Shown: piece after piece, positions 1 through 5,307 of the stretch
Numbering within the stretch: the first letter of the stretch is position 1
How the letters are laid out: each line of letters starts with the position of its first letter
From: JBBDMC01 sp964441935
GTDB taxonomy: Bacteria; Pseudomonadota; Alphaproteobacteria; Rhizobiales; Kaistiaceae
Direction: 5' to 3'
NCBI GenBank assembly: GCA_964441935.1
Contig: CAYTXI010000103.1
Coordinates: forward strand, 1 to 8,675
Length of the DNA: 8,675 nucleotides
The notes under the pieces: model-generated
What the model saw: only the letters and a program-made list of their open reading frames with translations
Told to the model about the DNA's origin: nothing
Databases searched by the model: none
Translations under genes and position numbers: made by a program

Positions 1-187
1 TGTTGGTGGCGAAATTGCCGGGGTCCATGTAGGCGATCGATGCGATCACCGCCGGCCCGACGAACAGCCAAGCACTCAGCGGCCCTCGGCGCTCGCCTGC
101 GAGCACCGCGCGCATGGCCCGCACCGTGCGCCCGGTAAGGGACCGCTGCCCAGCGTCGTTGCCGACGCTCCCCTCCGGTCCGGTCAT
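1..187 (-). CDS. mntH: Nramp-family divalent metal transporter, N-terminal part (runs off left edge)
   Basis: Nramp transporters are proton-coupled importers of Mn(II)/Fe(II) in the inner membrane. The minus strand reads from an ATG at 185-187 to the window edge, giving 62 codons. After a hydrophilic N-terminus of about 35 residues comes the first transmembrane helix, with the Nramp signature YMDPGNFATN at residues 53-62. D55 and N58 of this DPGN motif correspond to the helix-1 metal ligands of the family. The rest of the protein lies outside the window, so length and integrity cannot be judged. A weak purine-rich stretch (CAGAG) precedes the start. A Fur/Mur-like palindrome lies about 50 bases upstream, which fits metal-repressed expression. 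The family call is strong. The symbol is an inference, since other Nramp subgroups share this motif. Confidence 0.85.
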   Translation of the reverse strand, partial: MTGPEGSVGNDAGQRSLTGRTVRAMRAVLAGERRGPLSAWLFVGPAVIASIAYMDPGNFATN

Positions 188-235
188 GATCTCTGGATTG
201 GCAGAGTCGTTGCCCAAAGACGGACGCTCAAACCT

Positions 236-256
236 GATAATGCGAATTAGTCGCAA
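236..256 (-). promoter_or_regulatory. Fur/Mur-like operator upstream of the Nramp gene
   Basis: The stretch gataatgcgaattagtcgca contains an inverted repeat TGCGA-attag-TCGCA (241-255). It starts with GATAATG, as in the classical 19-bp Fur box, and by eye matches that box at about 13 of 19 positions. It lies 49-69 bases upstream of the Nramp start codon, where a repressor would block transcription. Alphaproteobacterial Fur proteins often act as the manganese regulator Mur, and mntH is their best-known target, so site and gene support each other. No convincing -35/-10 pair was identified around it. The repressor identity is inferred. Confidence 0.5.
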
Positions 257-389
257 CGATACTTAGGCACGTAACGGGCCCAAGTCAACGGCCACCGCCT
301 GCCTCACAGCATCAGCACTCGAACGCGTGGCGGAAACGGAACGCTGTCGCCGGCGCGGAACCGCGGCCGTCGCAGCCGTGCGCGGCCAA

Positions 390-424
390 GCGAGCGCGCC
401 GGCCCCTTGGCCCCAGAGGCTCGC
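390..424. repeat. weak inverted repeat downstream of the collagen-like gene
   Basis: GCGAGC (390-395) and GCTCGC (419-424) form a perfect 6-bp inverted repeat around a GC-rich spacer that itself contains ggcc...ggcc. It starts just 5 bases beyond the leftward collagen-like stop codon, where a terminator would be expected, but there is no T-tract on the minus strand. It may be a weak or factor-assisted 3' end, or chance in GC-rich DNA. Nothing else was found between 257 and 428. Confidence 0.25.
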
Positions 425-428
425 CGCC

Positions 429-731
429 CTACTGGACTGTGCCAGCCGGACCCGGCGGCCCCGCTGGACCAGCCGGCCCAGCCGGCCCCACCGGGCCTGG
501 AGGCCCGCGTTCTCCCTGCGGCCCTGCCGGACCTGCCGCACCCGCGGGTCCCGCCGGCCCGGCTGGCCCGGCCGCACCCATCTCGCCCTGCGGCCCGGCC
601 GGCCCGGGAGTGACGCCCCCGAACATGGCGACAACCTGACCGCCGCTGACCCCGTTCCAGATCCACAACAGGAGGAACAGCACGACGGCGGCGATAAACC
701 CGGGAACGAACTTGTCTCTAAACCAATCCAT
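429..731 (-). CDS. membrane-anchored collagen-like mini-protein (19 Gly-X-Y triplets)
   Basis: This encodes a 100-residue protein with two parts. Residues 1-8 are a short charged N-terminus and residues about 9-28 are a very hydrophobic helix (VPGFIAAVVLFLLLWIW) that looks like an uncleaved N-in signal anchor. After a 14-residue linker, residues 43-99 are 19 uninterrupted Gly-X-Y triplets, mostly GPA/GPQ with GEM, GER, GPP, GPV and GAA, ending GTV-Q. Such repeats form trimeric collagen triple helices in known bacterial collagen-like proteins; the tail would project into the periplasm. The ATG at 731 is chosen because GGAG lies 6 bases upstream (738-741). A GTG at 761 would add ten residues but has no better ribosome site. 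The TAG stop is at 429-431. It stands alone, divergent from asd. Its function is unknown; trimerisation or a scaffold role is inference. Confidence 0.75.
   Translation of the reverse strand: MDWFRDKFVPGFIAAVVLFLLLWIWNGVSGGQVVAMFGGVTPGPAGPQGEMGAAGPAGPAGPAGAAGPAGPQGERGPPGPVGPAGPAGPAGPPGPAGTVQ
435..605 (-). repeat. 9-base-period collagen-coding repeat
   Basis: These 171 bases encode nineteen Gly-X-Y triplets, so the DNA has an imperfect 9-base period (GGN CCN GCN and variants). A longer unit ending in GPQ-GEM or GPQ-GER occurs twice, which suggests internal duplication. Such tracts are prone to slippage, but the frame is intact throughout. Confidence 0.8.
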
Positions 732-809
732 GTGAAGCTCCACAGCTGGCCCTTGATGCACAGCCTACCACCGCGGGCCCCCGCGCCCCAAGCGCGCCTT
801 GCTTGTCCG

Positions 810-837
810 TTGACTTCACCCGGCGTTCGCGTAGAAG
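810..837 (+). promoter_or_regulatory. possible sigma-70-type promoter for asd
   Basis: TTGACT (810-815) followed after 16 bases by TAGAAG (832-837) resembles a housekeeping promoter. The -35 is good and the -10 matches at 4 of 6 positions. It would give asd a leader of about 230 bases containing both hairpins described at 946-973 and 1020-1037. It was found by eye only, and weak matches are easy to find, so this is tentative. Confidence 0.25.
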
Positions 838-945
838 AAGCGCGGCTTTCCGGAGGCAGTGCGATGATGCTCCATGTCGCTGCGGTCACCGTCCCGGCCG
901 TCCTTGTGCACGGCAACGACTGCGATTCGACACCCGCCCCAAGCG

Positions 946-973
946 AAAAAACGACCACGCCCGCGGCGTGATC
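946..973 (-). terminator. intrinsic terminator pointing leftward, no upstream gene evident
   Basis: Read on the minus strand, GATCACGCC (973-965), loop GCG and GGCGTGGTC (961-953) form a 9-bp stem with one T.G wobble. One G and then six Ts (951-946) follow. This is a textbook Rho-independent terminator. On the plus strand the T-tract is missing, so it works leftward only. No minus-strand coding gene lies between it and the kinase stop near 2577, so it would stop antisense transcription from asd, end a small RNA, or insulate the collagen-like gene. Confidence 0.6.
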
Positions 974-1019
974 CTCGCTCTTGCCGGTACCCTCCGCCCC
1001 GGCCGGCGAGAGGCGCACC

Positions 1020-1037
1020 GGATCGTTATTACGATCC
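1020..1037. repeat. short perfect hairpin in the asd leader
   Basis: GGATCGT (1020-1026) and ACGATCC (1031-1037) form a perfect 7-bp inverted repeat around a TATT loop, ending 36 bases before the asd start. The low-GC centre stands out locally. It could be an operator for a dimeric repressor or an RNA hairpin near the ribosome site. Nothing distinguishes these from the sequence. Confidence 0.45.
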
Positions 1038-1073
1038 AACCATCGGCGGAGGAGGAACGGGAGCTAGATACGG

Positions 1074-2108
1074 ATGGGCTACAAGGTCGCTGTTGCTGGC
1101 GCCACCGGCAACGTTGGGCAGGAGATGCTCGCCGTGCTCCACGAGCGCGGCTTCCCGGCCGACGAGGTGGTTGCCCTCGCCTCGCGCCGCAGCCAAGGCA
1201 CGGAGGTTTCCTTCGGCGACGCCACGCTCAAGGTGCGAGCGCTCGAAGCCTATGATTTCTCGGACGTCGACATCTGCCTGATGTCAGCGGGCGGCGCCGT
1301 GTCGAAGGAGTGGGCGCCGCGGATCGGTCGCCAGAACTGCATTGTCATCGACAACTCCTCCGCCTGGCGTTACGACGCCGAGGTCCCGCTGATCGTACCT
1401 GAGGTCAACGCCGACGCCATTACCGGCTTCTCCAAGAAGAACATTATCGCCAATCCGAACTGCTCCACCGCCCAGTTGGTCGTCGCGCTCAAGCCGCTGC
1501 ACGATCGCGCGCGGATCAAGCGGGTCGTCGTCGCCACGTATCAGTCCGTATCGGGTGCCGGCAAGGAGGCGACCGACGAGCTGTTCACCCAGACCCGGGC
1601 AGTCTTCGTCTCCGATCCGATCGAGGCGCGGCGGTTCCCCAAGCGCATCGCCTTCAACGTCATTCCCCAGATCGACACCTTCATGGAGGACGGCGCCACC
1701 CGCGAGGAGTGGAAGATGGTCGCCGAGACCAAGAAGATCCTCGATCCCAAGATCAAGCTGGTCGCCACCTGCGTCCGCGTGCCGGTGTTCGTCTCCCATT
1801 CCGAGGCGGTCGCGGTCGAGTTCGAGGACCCGATCACCGCTGAGGAGGCGCGCGAGCTGTTGCGCGAGGCGCCCGGCTGTCTGGTCGTCGACAAACACGA
1901 GGACGGCGGCTACGTGACACCGTTCGAGGCGGTCGGCGAGGACGCCACATACGTCAGCCGCATCCGCGAGGACCCGACCGTCGACTACGGCCTCATGCTG
2001 TGGGTGGTCTCCGACAACCTGCGCAAGGGCGCAGCTTTGAACGCCGTGCAGATCGCCGAGGTGCTCGTCAACCGCAAGCTCATCGAGCCGAAGCGCCGGG
2101 CCGCGTAG
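1074..2108 (+). CDS. asd: aspartate-semialdehyde dehydrogenase
   Basis: Asd reduces L-aspartyl-4-phosphate to aspartate semialdehyde with NADPH. This is the branch-point step toward diaminopimelate/lysine, threonine and methionine, in the cytoplasm. The 344-residue protein has the usual family length. It shows the nucleotide-binding loop GATGNVG (9-15), SAGG (71-74), NSSAWR (94-99), the catalytic cysteine C130 in NPNCSTAQ, QSVSGAG (157-163), the substrate-binding region EEWKM (211-215), R235 and the likely catalytic histidine H242 in VRVPVFVSHSEA. The ATG start is preceded by purine-rich GGAGGAGGAACGGGAG, with GGGAG ten bases upstream. The GtrA-like gene starts 13 bases after the stop and may be cotranscribed. 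asd runs opposite to leuD, unlike the common same-strand leuB-asd arrangement. Confidence 0.97.
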   Translation: MGYKVAVAGATGNVGQEMLAVLHERGFPADEVVALASRRSQGTEVSFGDATLKVRALEAYDFSDVDICLMSAGGAVSKEWAPRIGRQNCIVIDNSSAWRYDAEVPLIVPEVNADAITGFSKKNIIANPNCSTAQLVVALKPLHDRARIKRVVVATYQSVSGAGKEATDELFTQTRAVFVSDPIEARRFPKRIAFNVIPQIDTFMEDGATREEWKMVAETKKILDPKIKLVATCVRVPVFVSHSEAVAVEFEDPITAEEARELLREAPGCLVVDKHEDGGYVTPFEAVGEDATYVSRIREDPTVDYGLMLWVVSDNLRKGAALNAVQIAEVLVNRKLIEPKRRAA

Positions 2109-2121
2109 GGTCGCCTGGGGC

Positions 2122-2556
2122 GTGCGAGATGCCGTGACATCCGACCGGCGCCCCATCGATCACCGCTCCGTCCGCCACTGGGGCGGCTTCATCGTCTCCG
2201 GCCTGACCGCGTTCGTGGTCGACGTCGCCATCACCTGGACGCTGGTTCGCCTCGTCCTCGACCCGTTCTCGGCCCGCCTCTTCGGCATCCTCACTGCTAC
2301 CGTCGTCGCCTGGCTGATGCACCGGCGGATCACCTTCAACGTCCCGTATGGTCCTTCGCTCGGAGAGTTCCTGCGCTTTTTCGTGGTCGCCTCGACCGCC
2401 AACGGCACCAACTACCTAGTCTACGCCGCCATCCTACTGGTGGTGCCGGCGACGCCGCTGCCGATCGCCATCGTCATTTCGACCGGCGTCGCAACGGTCA
2501 TCTCCTACCTCGGCTTCCGCTTCGGCGTGTTTCGCCGGTTCGGGGATCGCGCCTGA
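2122..2556 (+). CDS. GtrA-like family four-helix membrane protein
   Basis: GtrA-family proteins (Pfam GtrA) are small inner-membrane proteins with four helices. Well-studied members are thought to flip undecaprenyl-linked sugars for O-antigen or cell-wall glycan decoration. This 144-residue product has helices near residues 21-43, 51-67, 84-109 and 113-132. Family-like basic/aromatic motifs follow the second (HRRITFN, 67-73) and fourth helices (SYLGFRFGVFRR, 128-139). The start is a GTG at 2122; an in-frame GTG at 2134 would remove four residues, and neither has a convincing ribosome site. It lies 13 bases after asd, so cotranscription or readthrough is likely. No glycosyltransferase partner is next to it, so its substrate is unknown. 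It converges on the kinase gene with only 20 bases between stops and no clear terminator. Confidence 0.85.
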   Translation: MRDAVTSDRRPIDHRSVRHWGGFIVSGLTAFVVDVAITWTLVRLVLDPFSARLFGILTATVVAWLMHRRITFNVPYGPSLGEFLRFFVVASTANGTNYLVYAAILLVVPATPLPIAIVISTGVATVISYLGFRFGVFRRFGDRA

Positions 2557-2576
2557 CCGGTTCGGCTCAACGGCGG

Positions 2577-3419
2577 TTACCCTTTGCCAATCTCACTAAC
2601 CGCAATCCGTTCGGGCGCCGCCGCGAACAGGTGCTGTCCGGCAGCGAGCGGTAACTCGTCCGCACCGGTCGCCTCGGCGAGCTTCAGCAGCCCGTAGACG
2701 GCCCTGACCGCGCGCTCGAGCGCCGCCTCCGGCGAAAGAGCCACCAGCCGGGCACCGAGGTAGAGCGCGGCGAGGAGATCGCCGGCACCGTGTGGCGCAC
2801 GCGCGAGCAGGAGATGGCTTGCCAGATGCACGCCGCCGGCGACAGCAAGGTTGCCGATCTCTCCGGTGTCCGCGAATGCCGAGGTAACAGCGACTTCACC
2901 GACGCCGAGCGACCGCGCCGCTGCCACGAGCCCGGCGTTGTCCCTCGGTGCCGAGCCGGTCAGCCAACCGAGTTCATGACGGTTTGGGGTGGCGATATCG
3001 GCGGCCGGGAGGAGCTGGTCGCGGACCGCAATCGCCACGGCCTCCGGCAGGAACAGGCCGCCACCGTCGCCGATGACCGGATCGCAGAGGTAGAGTGCGG
3101 CAGGCTTGCGCGCCTTGACGGCGCTGACCAGGCGGGCGACGGCCCCCGCCTGCTCGGCCGCGCCAAGATAGCCGGAAAACACCGCCCCCACTTCGCTGAG
3201 CCACGGCGCCCCGGCGAGGTCGTCGACGAAACCATCGAAGGCGGCTTGCGTCGTCGCAAGCCGCGTCGACGGACCGTGGCCTGGGTGCCAGGAGAGCTGA
3301 ACCGTCGGCACGAACCACACTGGGAAGCCCAGACGCTCAAGGGCGAACACTGACGCACGCCCGCCGACGCTTCCGCGAGCGACGTGCGAGGTGATGACGA
3401 TGACCGCCGGTTTCGGCAA
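2577..3419 (-). CDS. pdxY: pyridoxal kinase-like protein (PdxY/PdxK type, ribokinase fold)
   Basis: Pyridoxal kinases phosphorylate pyridoxal (or pyridoxine/pyridoxamine) with ATP to make PLP in the salvage pathway. The 280-residue protein has about the usual PdxY length. Family-like segments are SHVARGSVGG (11-20), QLSWHPGHG (41-49, the flexible substrate region), SGYLG (82-86), CDPVIGD (112-118), TPNRHELGWLTG (144-155) and GAGDLLAAL (211-219), with D214 as the likely catalytic base. Classical PdxY often has GTGD at that place, so the alanine is a small variation. The start is TTG at 3417-3419, with no obvious ribosome site. The frame stays open upstream into leuD, but the family N-terminus begins just here. 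The gene follows leuD by 31 bases on the same strand and probably ends that operon. Family is confident; the preferred vitamer is not. Confidence 0.85.
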   Translation of the reverse strand: MPKPAVIVITSHVARGSVGGRASVFALERLGFPVWFVPTVQLSWHPGHGPSTRLATTQAAFDGFVDDLAGAPWLSEVGAVFSGYLGAAEQAGAVARLVSAVKARKPAALYLCDPVIGDGGGLFLPEAVAIAVRDQLLPAADIATPNRHELGWLTGSAPRDNAGLVAAARSLGVGEVAVTSAFADTGEIGNLAVAGGVHLASHLLLARAPHGAGDLLAALYLGARLVALSPEAALERAVRAVYGLLKLAEATGADELPLAAGQHLFAAAPERIAVSEIGKG

Positions 3420-3450
3420 AGCTGAACGGAGAGAACCGAGGCCGGCGGCG

Positions 3451-4056
3451 CTACACCCACGGCCTTTCCATCGCCGCTTCTTCCTCGAACGCGGCGATGC
3501 GGTCGGCCTTCTCCAAGGTGAGGGCTACCTCGTCCAGCCCGTTCAACAGGCAGTGCTTGCGGAATGGATCGATCTCGAACTTGACGACGCCGCCGTCAGG
3601 CCCTCTGATCTCGTGCTTCTCAAGGTCGACCGTCAACGTCGCGTTGGCGCCGCGCTCGGCGTCATCCATCAACTTGTCGAGATCCTCCTTCGATACGCGG
3701 ATCGGCAGGATGCCGTTCTTAAGGCAGTTGTTGTAGAAGATGTCGCCGAAACGGGTGGAGATGACGCAACGGATGCCGTGGTCGAGCAGCGCCCACGGCG
3801 CGTGCTCGCGGCTCGACCCGCAGCCGAAGTTGTCCCCCGCGACGAGGATCTTGGCATCCTTGTAGGCCGGCTTGTTGAGGACGAAGTCTGGGTTGTCGCT
3901 GCCGTCGTCGTTGTAACGGAGCTCGGCGAACAGGCCCTTGCCGAGCCCGGTGCGCTCGATCGTCTTCAGGTAATCCTTGGGGATGATCATGTCGGTATCG
4001 ACATTGATCATGTTGATCGGCGCAGCGACCGCGGTGAGCGTCGTGAACTTTTCCAT
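3451..4056 (-). CDS. leuD: 3-isopropylmalate dehydratase small subunit
   Basis: LeuD pairs with LeuC to isomerise 2-isopropylmalate to 3-isopropylmalate in leucine synthesis. The 201-residue length is typical. The swivel-domain landmarks are NVDTDMIIPK (18-27) and GDNFGCGSSREHAPWAL (74-90), followed by STRFGDIFYNNCLKNGILP. The ATG start has a perfect GGAGGA ribosome site (4066-4071) nine bases upstream. It follows the metallopeptidase gene by 62 bases on the same strand and precedes the kinase gene by 31, so these may share a transcript. Its partner leuC lies about 1.7 kb upstream, separated by unrelated genes including one on the opposite strand, so the two subunits are probably made from different transcripts. 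No leuB is present in the window. Confidence 0.97.
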   Translation of the reverse strand: MEKFTTLTAVAAPINMINVDTDMIIPKDYLKTIERTGLGKGLFAELRYNDDGSDNPDFVLNKPAYKDAKILVAGDNFGCGSSREHAPWALLDHGIRCVISTRFGDIFYNNCLKNGILPIRVSKEDLDKLMDDAERGANATLTVDLEKHEIRGPDGGVVKFEIDPFRKHCLLNGLDEVALTLEKADRIAAFEEEAAMERPWV

Positions 4057-4118
4057 GAGTCTCGATCCTCCGGGCGGGATGTCATGCTCCGGGAAGACGT
4101 GAGCGTCAAGACGGCGCC

Positions 4119-4538
4119 CTACCCCGCCGCCCGCTCGATCGCCTCCATGTCGTCGTCGGAAAGGCCGAAGTGGTGCCCGATCTCGTGCACGAGCACATGG
4201 CTGACGATGGCTCCGAGCGTTTCCTCGTTTTCGGCCCAGTAGTCGAGGATCGGCCGCCGGTAGAGCCAGATCATGTTGGGCATCTGCCCGGTCTCCGGCA
4301 CGGCGGCATCGTGCGCCATGCCGACACCCTGGAACAGGCCGAGTATGCCGAACTCCGACTCCACGCCGAGATCGTCGAGCACCTCGTCGTCGGGAAACTC
4401 GGCGACCCGGAACTGGATGTCGCCGGCGAGCCGGCGGAAATGCACCGGCAACGCGGCAAAGCTGGCACGCGCGATCGCTCCGACGTCATCGAGCGTCGGC
4501 GCCTGCCGGTCCGCCCAGCCTGGCTTCGACCGGCTCAT
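4119..4538 (-). CDS. zincin-like metallopeptidase family protein
   Basis: This 139-residue protein resembles the small MMP-like zincin family (Pfam Zincin_1, PF06262), whose cellular substrates are largely unknown. The metal site is HEIGHHFGLSD at residues 118-128, near the C-terminus. H118, H122 and probably D128 are the zinc ligands and E119 the catalytic base. Other family-like features are the acidic DDEVLDDLG region (50-58), GILGLFQGVG (64-73) and MIWLYRRPILDYW (89-101). No signal peptide is seen, so it should be cytoplasmic. The ATG at 4538 overlaps the TGA of the small membrane protein gene by four bases (ATGA), indicating translational coupling. A longer reading to 4622 would only overlap that gene and is rejected. 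leuD follows 62 bases downstream. Protease activity is inferred from the motif. Confidence 0.88.
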   Translation of the reverse strand: MSRSKPGWADRQAPTLDDVGAIARASFAALPVHFRRLAGDIQFRVAEFPDDEVLDDLGVESEFGILGLFQGVGMAHDAAVPETGQMPNMIWLYRRPILDYWAENEETLGAIVSHVLVHEIGHHFGLSDDDMEAIERAAG

Positions 4539-4657
4539 CGCGGCCAATAGGTAGCGATGAGGTAGACCGCGAGAGCGACCACGAAAATGTAGCCGAGCGT
4601 CCGCCCGATGCGCGTCGCCCACATCTCGATCGGGTCGCGGTGCCCACCCTCGGCCAT
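4535..4657 (-). CDS. 40-residue single-helix membrane protein
   Basis: This small gene lies between the acetyltransferase and the peptidase and overlaps both: its ATG (4655-4657) shares one base with the upstream TGA, and its own TGA overlaps the next ATG by four bases. The product starts MAEGGHRDPIEMW, followed by a basic segment (R16, R19), a hydrophobic helix at about residues 20-37 (LGYIFVVALAVYLIATYW) and an arginine at the C-terminus. It has no enzymatic motif. It is not recognised as a named family. A longer reading from 4768 would run through the acetyltransferase gene and is rejected. The tight coupling and a clear helix support a real gene. A role in anchoring or modulating a neighbour is inference only. 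Confidence 0.65.
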   Translation of the reverse strand: MAEGGHRDPIEMWATRIGRTLGYIFVVALAVYLIATYWPR

Positions 4658-5130
4658 CAAGTCGCCACGCCTCGTTCGATCCTGACCACGTAGTTCTGCC
4701 ACCATCCCCGCTCTGCCATGGTTTCGGCGAGTTTGCGTGCCGTCGATGGCTTTTTCGGCACCATCCATCTCAGATGCGTCCAGCCGCGCGCCCGCCCCTC
4801 CGCGACGATCGCCTCGACCAGGCGATGACCGAACCCGTGATCGCGCGCGTCCTGGATGACGAACACGTCGTCGAGCTGCCCGGAACGCAGGCCGCTCATG
4901 GTGTCGGGGAGGTCGAGGTAGACGGCGAATCCGACCAGCCGCTCGTCATGCCAGCACCCGACGATCTCGGCGACCGGGTCCTTGAGCAGCAACTCTGCAT
5001 AGTATTCGTCGGGCTGGCCCGGCGCGCCGCGCTTCTGGTCCTGGGTGTATGCGGCAAGCAGCGGCGCCAGCTTGTGCGCGTCGGCGAGCTTGAGCCGCCT
5101 AACGGCGATCTTGTCCAGACGTTCGTTCAT
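4657..5130 (-). CDS. GNAT-family N-acetyltransferase
   Basis: GNAT enzymes transfer an acetyl group from acetyl-CoA to an amine. The 157-residue length is normal. The N-terminus has the usual first strand and helix (VRRLKLADAHKLAPLLAAY, 10-28). The acetyl-CoA site is LDDVFVIQDARDHGFGHRLVEAIV at about 86-109, with the R-x-x-G-x-G loop at R96-G99-G101. Later, GWTHLRWMVPKKPSTARKLAETMAERGWW (116-144) matches motif B with its preceding strand. No feature indicates whether the substrate is a protein, polyamine or small molecule. The ATG start at 5130 has only a modest upstream purine stretch. It is the first gene of the leftward block leading to the small membrane protein, the peptidase, leuD and the kinase, and is divergent from the secreted-protein gene, sharing a 177-base intergenic region. 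Confidence 0.9.
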   Translation of the reverse strand: MNERLDKIAVRRLKLADAHKLAPLLAAYTQDQKRGAPGQPDEYYAELLLKDPVAEIVGCWHDERLVGFAVYLDLPDTMSGLRSGQLDDVFVIQDARDHGFGHRLVEAIVAEGRARGWTHLRWMVPKKPSTARKLAETMAERGWWQNYVVRIERGVAT

Positions 5131-5190
5131 GCCTCGACCATTTCCGGGTCTTTGATCTCGGGGTCAAGTGCCGCCCGGCAGCCGGTTTCC

Positions 5191-5227
5191 TGAACCGCCA
5201 ATGAACCGCCGTCTCAGGCCCGGTTCA
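5191..5227. promoter_or_regulatory. TGAACCG repeat cluster, candidate operator in a divergent promoter region
   Basis: TGAACCGCC occurs at 5191-5199 and again at 5202-5210, an 11-base spacing (about one helical turn). The reverse complement CGGTTCA follows at 5221-5227, making a TGAACCG/CGGTTCA inverted pair. Tandem half-sites one turn apart are typical of OmpR/PhoB-type response regulators. The cluster lies between the divergent GNAT operon and secreted-protein gene and could control either or both. No regulator is encoded nearby and the motif is not one I can assign. Confidence 0.45.
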
Positions 5228-5240
5228 GTGCAGGAGGCGC

Positions 5241-5288
5241 ATGGTCTTCACACGATCACTCAGCCGATCGCACCGAGACGAAACCTGA
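5241..5288 (+). CDS. possible 15-codon upstream ORF
   Basis: An AGGAGG sequence lies three bases before an ATG at 5241 (slightly closer than optimal) that opens a 15-codon frame (MVFTRSLSRSHRDET) ending in TGA at 5286-5288. That is 19 bases before the chosen start of the secreted-protein gene and one base before another ATG (5290). It may be a translated leader that affects downstream initiation, or only a chance ORF next to a purine-rich stretch. It has no recognisable product and no run of any one amino acid. Confidence 0.25.
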   Translation: MVFTRSLSRSHRDET

Positions 5289-5307
5289 CATGAGAAGGAC
5301 GAGGATC

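Larger units (their letters stand above)
762..1073. other. 312-base intergenic region between the collagen-like gene and asd
   Basis: No convincing gene on either strand. It holds, left to right: a GC palindrome CGCGGG-CC-CCCGCG (772-785) just upstream of the collagen-like gene; a possible rightward promoter at 810-837; a leftward intrinsic terminator at 946-973; a short hairpin at 1020-1037; and the purine-rich asd ribosome-binding region at 1049-1063. Short overlapping ORFs here have no recognisable product and are treated as noise. Confidence 0.6.

Noticed and set aside
790..844. AAGCGCG direct repeat flanking the possible asd promoter
   Set aside because: Seven bases of low-complexity GC sequence; too short to be more than chance.
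263..1039. Overlapping long open frames on both strands across the collagen-like gene (258 and 214 codons)
   Set aside because: Arg/Ser/Pro/Ala-rich translations typical of GC-rich out-of-frame reading; no start-site support and no domain.
1284..2156. Long minus-strand open frame of 290 codons opposite asd
   Set aside because: It mirrors asd codons in high-GC DNA, has no recognisable domain or ribosome site, and asd itself is unmistakable.
2535..2565. CCGGTTCGG direct repeat at the end of the GtrA-like gene (2535-2543 and 2557-2565)
   Set aside because: Only nine bases and GC-rich; one copy is within coding sequence. It forms no stem and there is no T-tract, so it is not a terminator.
2790..3353. 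187-codon plus-strand frame inside the kinase gene
   Set aside because: It lies wholly opposite a gene with clear ribokinase-fold motifs, and its translation has no recognisable domain.
4096..4107. GACG-TGAG-CGTC mini-hairpin between the peptidase gene and leuD
   Set aside because: A 4-bp stem without a T-tract is expected by chance and does not indicate termination or a processing site.
3391..4242. 283-codon plus-strand frame opposite leuD
   Set aside because: It overlaps leuD completely plus parts of the kinase and peptidase genes; no motif.
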